Source: Cerioporus squamosus (Eukaryota; Basidiomycota; Agaricomycetes; Polyporales; Polyporaceae). Taken from it: a stretch of 11,595 nt of DNA. Below, one piece after another: positions 1 to 9,005 of the stretch (positions are counted from its first letter, which is position 1; each line of letters begins with the position of its first letter). The stretch lies in contig JABYQS010000891.1 in NCBI GenBank assembly GCA_022592435.1, positions 1 to 11,595 on the forward strand, given 5' to 3'. A model generated the notes under the pieces. It was given only the letters and a program-made list of their open reading frames with translations, ran no database searches and was not told the origin of the DNA. The position numbers and the translations under genes are program-made.

Positions 1-1126
1 GACGTCCCAGTCGTGGAGCGAGAGCGGGACATTGCCGACCGCGTGTGCGAGATCCCAGCCGCATATGCAGCCCTATTGTAGCGAGTCCGAGCGGATCTCA
101 TTCAGTTTTTTTCCCACAGTACGCGGTGTATGCCGGGGGCGGGGAGGGGATGGGAGGGCGTACCTTTGCTCGGGCGGCGGCGGTGATCTCCTGGATGCGA
201 AGAACTGGCCCGTGTAGAACTGCACCCGGGAAGAGCACGAGCGCGATGCTCGAGCCTTCGCGCCGGATCGTGTCGAGGATGTCCTCGGTGCGCAGGATGT
301 GCTCGCCTGGTCGGGGCGAGAGCGCGACGATCGCGTCCTCGGGGTCGAACCCGCGCGCAGAGACCGAGGTTGCGAACGCGTACTGCAGCGGCTGAGTGAG
401 ACGTGCGGGAGCACGGCGTGACGCGGAGAGCGTACCTGGTCGGAGGGGAAGGCTTTCGCCTCGCATAGGATCTTGTACCGCTCTTGTGTGGGCTTGTAGA
501 ACGCGTTTAGCATCAAGTGGAGGTTCGCCGTGAGCGTGCCCATGCATGCGACCTCGGACTCGCTCGCTCCTACAGAACCGACACGCATACGATCTCAGCC
601 AAGTGAAGTGAAGGACACTCTCAATACTATGCGCGCACTCACCGACTAGGGTCGCGAAGTGCGGGTGCACGAAGTCCGCGATGTACATCCAGCTCCGGGC
701 ATGGGGATGGTCAAAGTGTCCCTCCACCGCCCTGTGGTGGCAAACTCAGCGTACGAACGTAAGATGCGGGGTGTGGGCTGCGCACCTCGTTCCCCAGACC
801 TCGAGCTCCTCCTCGACGAGCTTCTTCGCGCGCTTCGGAAGCAGCCCGAGCGAGTTCCCGCAGAGATATGTGCATGGCTCATCCGCTGCGCGATGTGATG
901 ATGTACGGTACCGACACCGAGAGTGAGCGTGTGGATGAGATGTAGAAAGAGGACAAGAGGATCTTCAGAGCTACCGGAGAAGGTCAAGAGAAGGACGTGC
1001 GCACCGATCTCCGCAGAACCGCGGTCGCCTTCATTGGCGGAACGTCGGGACGACGAACTCGTCGCGGAACTTCGTCAAGGGATCATCGGACGGCGCGAGC
1101 TTGAAATTCTCCGCTGGGCTGGCCAT
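1..1126 (-). CDS. BNA5: Kynureninase, 5' part (partial, with small frame-breaking indels)
   Basis: PLP-dependent hydrolase that cleaves kynurenine or 3-hydroxykynurenine to (hydroxy)anthranilate and alanine; cytosolic, in the tryptophan-to-NAD+ route. Exons read on the minus strand: 1126-1005, 885-786, 731-643, 569-436, 382-164 and 72-1 (open at the window edge). Seen motifs, in order: FRDEFVVPT near the N-terminus, [46 protein letters not shown] (cofactor phosphate loop), [21 protein letters not shown], and [18 protein letters not shown], whose Asp contacts the PLP ring nitrogen in this family. The PLP-lysine lies past the window. The start was chosen because [17 protein letters not shown] leads straight into the conserved block in frame. 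Odd: exon 1 meets TGA at 1031-1033 after 31 codons, and family sequence resumes in another frame. Exon 5 stays open but about ten codons (197-227) are out of the family frame. Either sequencing error or a recently broken gene; family assignment is very secure. Confidence 0.9.
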
Positions 1127-2732
1127 GGCTCGGTATCGGAATGGTGGTGCGCGAGGGCGGGAAGTCAGAGAGCACTGTCCGTCCACTGGCCAAACGCGTC
1201 CAAATGGATCCACCGCGGTCGATGAGTAATGCGTCAGTGCCCGCGGCGGACATTGCGACCGACCCGGGAGAGCCTCCAAAATCATGCGGGTGGGTCGCAT
1301 GGGATGTCAAGGATGAGAGAAAGTTCTTGCAGTTAACGTTCAAGGGGAGACCACGACTCGTATCGTTCTATGGCACGGATCCGGTACCTGACGACGCCTG
1401 CTGCACCACCACCACCTCGCGGGCGCTTACTCTCATCTGAGCGCGTCCCGCGAGCATTTGTCCCGGACCATCGCTCGCGATCGCCCGGCTTCTACCCTAC
1501 CAAACCCTTCATAATTCCATCCGACTCCCTCGTCAAGGTCCCCCATCCTATTTATCGGCACATCGTGCAGCAACACTCCGGTCATCGACCACCGAACCGT
1601 CATCACCTCAGCCTCCACGTCGTGACCTAGGGAGGAGACCACTGGCGCTGCCTGCCTCGGCCTCTGCTTCGCGCAGATCGCTACCGTACGGAGTGAGCGG
1701 TGTAGGTGACGCGGGGCTTCGAGGAAGGGAGAACACCGGTATGTGTCGCGCGCTTCCCTCGTGGCCGGGCTATGCTGTAATGGCGATGGTTCCGTGTGCC
1801 GTGCGCTGGCCGGTGTTCGACCATCACAACCTTATCGAGGAGGGCGGGAGTAGGAAGGGTCGTTTGACCCGCTCAAGACACTACACCAATCTCGTCCGCC
1901 CCCTTCAAACCCACGCATGTTAGGGCGCAGGTGTGGAACGGCACGACGGACATGTGGAGGGGAGGCTGTGGGAGACTAAGGAGGATGGAGGGTATGGATT
2001 GTCGTCGACGGTTGGACATCAAGAGCTGGTCGAGACGGAGGCATCATCACTAAGCGGCAGCGCGCCGCCGACACGCTGATTTCGGGGCCATCTGGGTAGG
2101 CTGGGCTTGTCCCGGTCGATACCTTGTAGCTGAGTCGCCCGCGACTTGCTGCATGCGCGCACCCACGCCCACCAACGGCCGGACACCGTCAAGACCTCGG
2201 TCCGTGTTCGCGCCGCCACGACATCTCACACGCCGATTAACAGTTCGGTCCCACCCAGGAAGGGAGACCCGCTGGGTCGACACACGCGCAAATCACCTTC
2301 GACCGGTCACGTTGGGGAGGACGTTTGTGGGCAGTCCGTTGACGGGAGCCACGGCTGGCGCTAAGCTTTCGGCGGGGTCTGGGTATCAGTGTCGTTATTA
2401 TCCGCGCCTGTACTCCGTATTGCGGTATATAAATGCTAGATCCTAAAAAAAAAAAAAGACGACGCCTGCTGTGCGCTCGTGGACACTCGCGAGCACCGTT
2501 TGCGTCGACATATCGCGAGGCGATGTATTAGAGACACGAACGGTTGGTATACTACGTATAGGTAGGTAGATGTAGTGCAAAAATCTCGTGGCCATTCATC
2601 CAAAAGCGACCGTCCCGCCCGCGCTCCTCGTGCGAGCCGCGTTCGTCAAGCATCTCATGCTAAATCGTCCAGATACATAAATAGAGGGGCGGGGGTATTG
2701 CAGGCACGACGGGCGAACAAAAGCAAAACAAC
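1127..2732. other. Intergenic region between kynureninase and the SNARE gene
   Basis: About 1.6 kb with no gene I can support. It should hold the kynureninase promoter and 5' UTR at its left end (that gene reads leftwards from 1126) and the SNARE 3' UTR at its right end. The open frames are short, on both strands, in GC-rich sequence, and give proline/arginine-rich translations with no family motif. Visible marks are a TATATAAA at 2426-2433, a run of 13 A at 2445-2457 and an AT-rich patch near 2670-2685. Confidence 0.6.
2426..2457 (+). other. TATA-like sequence followed by A13 tract
   Basis: TATATAAA at 2426-2433 is followed by an uninterrupted run of 13 A at 2445-2457, in an otherwise GC-rich spacer. 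It could be a nucleosome-depleted promoter element or simple low-complexity sequence. No gene start follows on the plus strand that I can support. Confidence 0.35.
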
Positions 2733-4157
2733 TCAAGAGGAGTTGTTGTTATTGTTGCCCGGGTGGCCAGGGCTGCCCGGAAGACCGAAGTAGAGACCAA
2801 GGATGAGAGCGAGGATGGCGATGATTGCGACGGTGAGCCAGAAGCAGATGATACGCTTGCGACGGGCCGAACGCGCGTGTTCTACCGCCTTCTCCGTCTG
2901 GCCCAAACTGCAGAAGGATACTTCAGCAAGTCGCGCAGTAGAAACCGATGCAAGCCACATACCCTGCCTTGGTGTTCATCTCGACATCTGTCGCAGTCGC
3001 CTGAATGTGGTCAATGGCTTCATCTTGCTGTGCGATCAGCACAGACATCTGGAGACGGGGACGTGAGTTGTGCAAGGAGTGAGTACGCTGTCATACTCAC
3101 GTCGTTGAACAGCTGGGCCAACTCCTCGAGCGTGCGCTCGATCCTTTGGATGTCCTGATGCCGATCCTGGACCTCCCGGTACACCATGCGTGACTCGCCA
3201 TAACGAGTTGAAGATGAGAGCTGATCATGGCTCGCGATGAGTTGCTTGCGTATGTGCAGAAGCCCTCGAACATACCGCCTGTGTGAATATTTGGGCACCT
3301 GCGCCATCCGTGTCGTTCACGACCGCCGCGACCTCTTCTGGTGACGCATCCGGTTTGACTACACGACGACGTCAATATGCGGTTGAGCCAGGCTGAGGTC
3401 ACACCTGGACAGCTTTACCGATTTTGAACTGCCGCTCTACCCGCTGCCTGTACTTCTGCCTGTAGTCCCTCTCCACCTGTTGGTAGTTTTGCAGGATCTC
3501 CACAAACTTCTGTCGGAGCAGCGCAGTCTGTCGGAAGACACGTCAAACTTCTGCTCCCGTGTCCCATACCAACGTCATTGAGTGTTACGTACTTGGTTCT
3601 TCCGAATTGTCTGATCCTGCGGGCGAGAGACGGGGTACTGGGACAACGCTTGAATCTTCTCCTTCAAGCTGTTGCTCAGCTCGCGTGTCTGCCCGACAAG
3701 GTCGTCCAACAGGGCTGCATTGTGCCGGCTTGCACCGTCGTCGGCGGTGTTGAGCGTCCGAGAGTGGAGGTCTGAGATGCGCGAGACGTTGCCGCTGAAG
3801 GTCGCAAGGCCGTCTTGGATAGCAGTGACCTACCCACCACAGCCACGAATGGTTAGCTCGACGTTTGCGTGGCGCATGGGGTGCACGAGGCTTGCGGAAG
3901 CGGCGGGACGACTCACCTGGTTGTAGAACTGTGCCATGGGGTCGGACGTCCCATTCGCGGTCCCATCAAACTGAGGAGCAAGGCCCGGCGAATATGTCCC
4001 ATTTCCACCCTGCAGGTTCGTCATCTCATGGCTCTGCTGTTGCTGCTGCTGGCCAACTTGAGCCTGCGCGACCACGAAAGGACCAGTCAGCCGTCTGGGC
4101 GGGTGTTGCAGTGGGATGGCGACGTACCCTGTACGCTGCGAGTCTGTCGCGCTGCAT
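2733..4157 (-). CDS. SSO1: Syntaxin-type plasma-membrane t-SNARE (Qa-SNARE, Sso1/Syn1-like), complete
   Basis: Target-membrane SNARE that pairs with SNAP-25-like and VAMP-like partners to fuse secretory vesicles with the plasma membrane. Exons on the minus strand: 4157-4128, 4063-3917, 3829-3593, 3527-3419, 3358-3276, 3220-3101, 3048-2963, 2907-2733. They join with no frame break into 328 aa. Start: a 10-codon first exon, MQRDRLAAYR, which fits the short charged N-terminus of fungal Sso proteins. A polar, Q-rich linker (residues 14-20 include six Q) precedes an Habc three-helix region (about 50-175, with IQDGLATF and ISDLHSRTLN). The SNARE motif spans about 219-279 (EVQDRHQDIQRIE, LAQLFND), with the zero-layer glutamine at about Q250, so it is a Q-SNARE. 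Basic RSARRKR then leads into one C-terminal membrane segment (about 290-312). Odd: a 16-residue Gly/Pro/Asn-rich tail follows. It is divergent from the reductase downstream. Confidence 0.93.
2739..2756 (-). repeat. Asn-run microsatellite in the SNARE C-terminus
   Basis: A short AAC/AAT-type run encodes five consecutive asparagines just before the final two serines of the SNARE. It lies outside the membrane segment, on the extracytoplasmic side. Confidence 0.6.
4033..4050 (-). repeat. CAG/CAA microsatellite coding six glutamines in the SNARE
   Basis: A trinucleotide run of CAG with one CAA encodes six glutamines at about residues 15-20 of the SNARE, in the unstructured linker ahead of the Habc helices. 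It could vary in length between strains. Confidence 0.7.
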
Positions 4158-4720
4158 GGTCGTGAATGGTGTGTGGAGGGTATCTCAGCAGGCAAGCAAG
4201 GCGGGGTCGTGCGCAGGCGTCAGAAGAGAGAGGGCAGGCGGGCCATGGAACGCAGGGCTTTGAAGGGACGCGAGCCGAGAAGTGGCCTTGTCGGTCGGAG
4301 CGAGCACGTGGCGCGGCTGTTCCCCGCGCCATTCCATTGCCAAGCGCAGCGAGCGCACTGCGGGCCTGTTCGTTACTTATGTCCGCCTTCGAACCATCGC
4401 CACCACGGGCGAGCAGGCCCAGGACTAGTACAGGGCTGCAGCTGCGACGTCAACTACACTGCAGCCCCGCGCAGGTAGTGCTCCTCCAGGAACGGCCGTA
4501 TGCCCGGTGACGCGCAGTGGGCACGGTAGAGGCACGTCCGTCATCGGGGTTTGTCGTTCTCGTGCTGCATATCTATGATTCTAAACTTGACAACCCCACC
4601 TCCAACCCGGCCTACGAGGAACCAGGATGATGCATACGTTCGGCATGACCCATTCGCGAGCTTGCAAGGTGATCGGCCATTTGCTACAGCATCCGGTACT
4701 CTGAACATACTGGTCATCCG

Positions 4721-4806
4721 CCGCCGCTGCGACGCGTCGATGTGGCACGCAGGTCCACGCATTCACGCGGCTGTCGATCGACCCACCCAGGGCTCCGTCA
4801 TATAAG
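4721..4806 (+). repeat. Duplicated promoter block, copy A
   Basis: This block recurs at 7163-7248. It includes 41 bp that are identical in both copies (4751-4791 and 7194-7234) and ends in a TATA-like element. The 41 bp contain a perfect 10-bp palindrome, GTCGATCGAC, at 4773-4782. It lies 58-143 nt upstream of the reductase 1 start and marks the tandem duplication. Nothing similar was seen before reductase 3. Confidence 0.85.
4801..4806 (+). promoter_or_regulatory. TATA box of reductase 1
   Basis: TATAAG, in the context catataag, lies 63 nt upstream of the ATG at 4864. The equivalent site before reductase 2 is at 7243-7248. Position and conservation between the copies support a core-promoter role. 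Confidence 0.6.
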
Positions 4807-4863
4807 CTGGCTTCTCTGGTAGCCGGCAAGTAGGTTCCTCCATCTTGCTAGCTTCTCGCCACC

Positions 4864-6537
4864 ATGGTCGTTAACACTGTCAAGCTCGGGGGCACGGCGT
4901 CAGGCGTTACTGTCGCTAAGGTTGCGGTGAGTACTTCTTGACCGAGGGTAGCTATGATGCAAGCTGATAATCGCTGGTTTAGCATGGACTCATGCGGCTG
5001 GGGTGCGGTCTACCATGATTACTGAGTAGAGTCGTTGTTCCTGACTGCGACTTCGCAGATCTGTCAGCGACGAAGAAGCTTTCGAGGCCATCAAGGCAGG
5101 CGTCGACGCCTTGCCACCCGGTGTCAAGATGTTCCTGAACAGCTGTGGGTCTTTCCACTTCGAATGCGTACCGAACAGACCACCTTACGTCCGGAATCGC
5201 ATTCAGCGGAATTCTACGCTGCCGACTTTGGCACGGGTAACCTTGAACTGCTGTCCCGGTTCTACGAGAAGTATCCGGACTACGCAGAGAAGACTTTCCT
5301 CTCCGTCAAGGTATGAATGACCTCGTTCCCTTCCTGTATGCGTGCATGCGTCTCATATCGTTACCTTTAACAGGGAGGCAACAAGCCGAAAGCCCTCATC
5401 CCGGATTCTTCGTGAGTGCGGCGCCGTTCGCCCGCATACACAGCCATGACTGACGCATATATGCACAATCCAGTCCGGAGAACTTGCGGCGCAGCATCGA
5501 CACCATCAATGCCGCCCTGCGCGGCACTAAGAAGGTCGATCTATTCGAGACGGCGCGTGTCGCCCGCAATGTGCCCCTTGAAGAGGCGATGCAGACGCTC
5601 GTTCAGCTGAAGAACGAGGGCAAGTTCGACCATATCGGGATGTCTGAGTGTCGTGCGGAGACACTGCGCAAGGCCAATGAGGTACGTCTCGCCGACCTAA
5701 TGCAGCGTGACGAGGGTCTAACCTCGATCCGTGTTTCTCAGATCCACCCTATCGCTGCCGTCGAGATTGAGGTCAGTCTGTGGGCATACGAGGAAGAGAC
5801 CAAGAAAGGTCCGTTCTACCGCTCAAGGTCCAGATAGCATGGAACCTGACACCGACTCAATAACAGTCATCGAGACTGCTAGAGAACTCGGCATTCCCGT
5901 CCTTGCGTACTCGTGAGTACCTCGCCCACTATCGGCCGTTGCCCAGCTGTAACATCGTTCGTACAGACCACTCGGCAGAGGTCTCTCGACAAATACTATC
6001 CAGAAACGTGAAGACCTCCCGGGTCAGTACGCCGAACAGAGCATATTTCACAGTGAGTAGTGACTGACGATCATGTAGAGGGAGATTTCCGCCTTGGCTT
6101 CGCTCATTTCCAGGAGGAGGTTTGTTCCCGGCGTCCGCGTTCTCGCCCTCATCGGAATGCTCGTTGACTATCACCACAGAACTTGAAGGCCAACCTCGCC
6201 ATCACCGAGGCTCTCAAGGCCATCGCCGCCAGGAAGGGCATCAGCCCCGCTCAGCTCAGCATCGCCTGGGTTGCCTCCCTTGGGCCCCACATGATCCCGC
6301 TTCCCGGCTCTTCGTGAGTGCATGGTTCTGCATCTCCTGTTTCAGAGTAATCTCTGACGGACGCCTGATACCGTCCACAGGAAGGCCTCGCGTACGCTTG
6401 AGAACCTTGCCGCGGGAGACATCGAGCTGACGAAGGCTGAACTCGATGAGATCGCGGACATCATGGCGAAGCACGAGGTTAAGGGCGAGCGTTACCTGGG
6501 CGGTCCGGCGAATCAGATGCTTCATCTTTGGGGTTAG
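4864..6537 (+). CDS. Aldo-keto reductase 1, pyridoxal-reductase-like (Plr1/AKR8-like)
   Basis: NADPH-dependent reductase with a TIM-barrel fold, probably cytosolic; the related yeast enzyme reduces pyridoxal to pyridoxine, but the substrate here is inferred. Exons: 4864-4926, 4983-5002, 5059-5144, 5207-5310, 5374-5411, 5474-5681, 5742-5808, 5867-5912, 5967-6022, 6079-6119, 6180-6313, 6381-6537. They join without a break into 339 aa. The ATG sits in a strong context (gccaccATGg). Seen: KVAHGLM, then FLNSSEFYA with the likely catalytic Tyr at about Y60 and Asn where most aldo-keto reductases have Asp; Lys at about K91 (FLSVK); DLFETARV where the usual catalytic His aligns with Ala; IGMSEC; IHPIAAVEIEVS; AYSPLGRG; and IPLPGSS with LENLAAG, the nucleotide-binding end. 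The loop after HGLM is about six residues shorter than in reductase 3. Exon 10 reads LGFAHFQ where copy 2 has LRFDRFQ. Confidence 0.92.
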
Positions 6538-7162
6538 GCAGCAGACCGTGGCAGACTTCAGGAGGTACGTGTACGAGTTGTGTTTGTCGTACCGAAGGTA
6601 CAGGAGTAAAGGTTATTGTGAAGGTACAGCGTGCGAAGTAGTGGACTGGGCCTCAGTATTAGTGACCTCCAGGTCTCCGCGTCATCTCCGACGTTTGCAA
6701 CACCCATTACAGATAAGGGATACACTGACATGAACTTTCAATGAGTGACAAAGATCTGGCTATACGACGCAAGTACGGTTAGTAGGGGTTACCCTGGGCA
6801 TATGAGGTTACTTGAGCACTTCGGCTGGCAAGGCTGTGCCGTAGCCCCAGCCGGTACCGGCCCGACGCGCTTGACGACACAGGTACTGTAGTGACAAGTG
6901 ACATGTCGCTCCGGTTTTGTCGCTTCTACTACGCGGTACGTATGAACTCGAGCCCCACTTTGAACCCGGACTGCGCTGCCAACTCTGACTGAACTGACTT
7001 CTCAGGGTGTACGACGGTACGCGATGAGGATGATGCGTTTGTTCGGGACGGCCCCCCGCTTTCGTGAAAGACGTCGACTTACAGTTCCAGAATTGAGGGC
7101 TTTCAATTGCAGGCGGTCTTTGGCCCCGAGCCTTTACTCCAGCATCCCACACCACACCATGC
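6538..7162. other. Spacer between reductases 1 and 2
   Basis: This spacer holds the 3' UTR of reductase 1, a duplicated 3' block (6748-6835) and the distal promoter of reductase 2. I found no gene. GACATGTC at 6898-6905 is a short palindrome that I consider chance. Confidence 0.6.
6748..6835 (+). repeat. Duplicated 3' flank block, copy A
   Basis: It resembles 9221-9310 after reductase 2. Shared pieces in the same order are ACAAAGRTCTGGCT, AAGTACGGTTAG, a GGTTAC..TG.GCAT stretch, ATGAGG and TGGCAAGGCT, with small indels between them. It shows that the duplication included sequence downstream of the gene. Confidence 0.75.
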
Positions 7163-7248
7163 GTTGCCGTCGCGAAGCGTCGATCTGGCATGCAGGTCCA
7201 CGCATTCACGCGGCTGTCGATCGACCCACCCAGGACTCCGACATATAA
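7163..7248 (+). repeat. Duplicated promoter block, copy B
   Basis: Second copy of the block at 4721-4806, with the identical 41-bp core at 7194-7234 and the GTCGATCGAC palindrome at 7216-7225. It lies 67-152 nt upstream of the reductase 2 start. Confidence 0.85.
7243..7248 (+). promoter_or_regulatory. TATA box of reductase 2
   Basis: TATAAT, in the context catataat, lies 72 nt before the ATG at 7315. It is at the same place in the duplicated promoter block as the element before reductase 1. Confidence 0.6.
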
Positions 7249-7314
7249 TCCGATGGATACTGACAAGTAGGTTCCGCAAGTTGCTCTCTCTCACACCACC
7301 TCTTCGCCATCATC

Positions 7315-9005
7315 ATGGTCGTCAACACTGTCAAGCTCGGAGGCACGGCGTCAGGCATTACTGTCGCCAAAGTTGCAGTGAGTACCTCAGAGTCTTTTCC
7401 TAAGGTAGTCATGCTGCGAGCTGAGCGAAACTGGCATAGCATGGACTCATGCGGATGGGGTGCGGTCTAGCATGATTCCTGAGCCCGAGTACTCGTTCCT
7501 CATGAATGGGATTTTTCAGGTTTGCCCCCAGCGAGGAACAAGCCTTCGAAGCCATCAAGGCAGGCGTCGACGCCTTGCCCCCTGGTGTCAAGATGTTTCT
7601 GAACAGCTGTGAGTTTCTATACTTTGTGTGCGCACCGAGGATACCACCTGACACCTAAAATCAAACACAGCGGAATTCTACGCTCCTGATCTCGGCACGG
7701 GCAACCTCGAACTGCTGTCTAGGTTCTACGAGAAGTACCCGGACTACGCAGAGAAGACGTTCCTCTCCGTCAAGGCATGATTGAGTTATCTTCCCGTATG
7801 CGTACACCAGTCTCATCTCCCGCTACTATTCTAGGGAGGTACTAAACCGAGGTCCCTCGTCCCGGATTCCTCGTAAGTGCGGCATTGATACACCGGCCGC
7901 GCAACTCTAACGCAAATATGCAGTGAGGAGAACTTGCGGCGCAGCATCGACACCATTAATGCGGCCCTGCGTGGGACCAAGAAGGTCGATCTGTTCGAGA
8001 CGGCGCGCGTCGCCCGCAATGTGCCCCTTGAGGAGGCGATGAAGACGCTCGTCCAGCTGAAGAACGAGGGCAAGTTCGACCATATCGGGATGTCTGAGTG
8101 TCGTGCGGAGACACTGCGCAAGGCGAACGAGGTACGCCCGACGTATCTCTTCACGTGGAGAATGCCTAACGTCGATCCTCCGTGTTTCTCAGATCCACCC
8201 TATCGCTGCAGTCGAAATCGAGGTCAGTCTGTGGTCATACGAGGAAGAGACCAAGAAAGGTCGGTTCTATTGCTCGAGAACCAAGTAGCGTGTATCCCGA
8301 TCTTGGCTTGTGACAGTCATCCAGACTGCTGGAGAACTCGGCATCCCCGTCCTTGCATACTCGTAAGTGCATCGCTTGTCATCTAGCGACGGTCGCTCAG
8401 GTATAGTAAACTCGTCCGTACAGGCCACTCGGTAGGGGTCTCTCGACAGATACCATCAAAAAACGCGAAGACCTCCCTGGTCAGTAGCCTGAACAAAGCA
8501 CGATCCACCAACAACTAGTGACTGACGATCCTGTAGAGGGGGATTTCCGCCTCCGCTTCGATCGGTTCCAGGAGGAGGTTCGTTCCCGCCCGCCCGTACG
8601 CTCGCTCTTGATAGACGGCTTGTTGACAATCACGCCACCACAGAACCTGAAGGCCAACCTCGCCATCACCGAGGCTCTCAAGGCTATCGCCGCCAGGAAA
8701 GGCATCACCCCCGCTCAGCTCAGCATCGCCTGGGTTGCCTCCCTTGGGCCCCACATGATTCCGCTTCCCGGCTCTTCGTGAGTGCCTCATTTCTGTATAC
8801 TTCAATGTTCAGATTCCAGTTCTGACGGTGGCATGTCATCGAACACAGGAACGCTTCCCGTACGCTCGAGAACCTTGCCGCAGGAGACATCGAGCTGACG
8901 AAGGCCGAGCTCGACGAGATTGCGGACATCATGGCGAAGCACGAGGTTAAGGGCGAGCGTTACCTGAGCGGAGAGGCGAACAAGATGCTCCATCTCTGGG
9001 GTTAA
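7315..9005 (+). CDS. Aldo-keto reductase 2, pyridoxal-reductase-like, close paralogue of copy 1
   Basis: Same predicted role as reductase 1. Exons: 7315-7377, 7440-7459, 7520-7608, 7671-7774, 7835-7872, 7924-8131, 8193-8259, 8317-8362, 8424-8479, 8537-8577, 8644-8777, 8849-9005. They join cleanly into 340 aa. All eleven introns sit where they do in copy 1, and several keep similar sequence. Exon lengths match copy 1 except exon 3, which is one codon longer. Intron 4 starts with GC (aag|gcatga) instead of GT; the aligned site in copy 1 is gtatga. Motifs match copy 1: FLNSSEFYA with the likely catalytic Tyr, FLSVK, DLFETARV (His position is Ala), IGMSEC, AYSPLGRG, IPLPGSS. Here the FRLRFDRFQEE stretch keeps the charged residues altered in copy 1. 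The C-terminus ends MLHLWG. The loop after HGLM is short, as in copy 1. Confidence 0.92.
7775..7834 (+). other. Non-canonical GC-AG intron (intron 4 of reductase 2)
   Basis: The intron begins GCATGA after the Lys codon AAG and ends CTAG. The paralogous intron in reductase 1 (5311-5373) begins GTATGA, so one T-to-C change made a GC donor. The exon end (CAAG) still pairs well with U1, as usual for tolerated GC donors. Confidence 0.8.

Larger units (their letters stand above)
4158..4863. promoter_or_regulatory. Divergent intergenic region, SNARE (minus) / reductase 1 (plus)
   Basis: About 700 nt between two genes transcribed away from each other, so it must hold both promoters. The right part contains a duplicated block and TATA element (separate entries). 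The left part, beside the SNARE start, is GC-rich with no clear TATA box, as is common for housekeeping promoters. The open frames here have no family motif. Confidence 0.65.

Noticed and set aside
1141..1440. 99-codon plus-strand open frame upstream of kynureninase
   Set aside because: No family motif. It lies in the kynureninase promoter region and overlaps other equally good frames, as expected in GC-rich DNA.
2153..2446. 97-codon plus-strand open frame
   Set aside because: The translation is Arg/Pro/Thr-rich with no recognisable domain, no plausible splice partners and no promoter.
4380..4400. GGTTCGAA on the minus strand, resembling a tRNA B box
   Set aside because: The flanking bases do not form a T-arm stem, and no acceptor stem or A box is at the right distance.
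4116..4510. Overlapping plus-strand frames of 114-120 codons
   Set aside because: They run antisense to the SNARE first exon and through its promoter. Translations are low-complexity and Arg-rich with no homology I know.
7107..7294. Similar short peptides (…WHAGPRIHAAVDRPTQ…) near 4750 and 7200 on the plus strand
   Set aside because: They come from the duplicated promoter block. Identity is at DNA level and neither frame looks coding.
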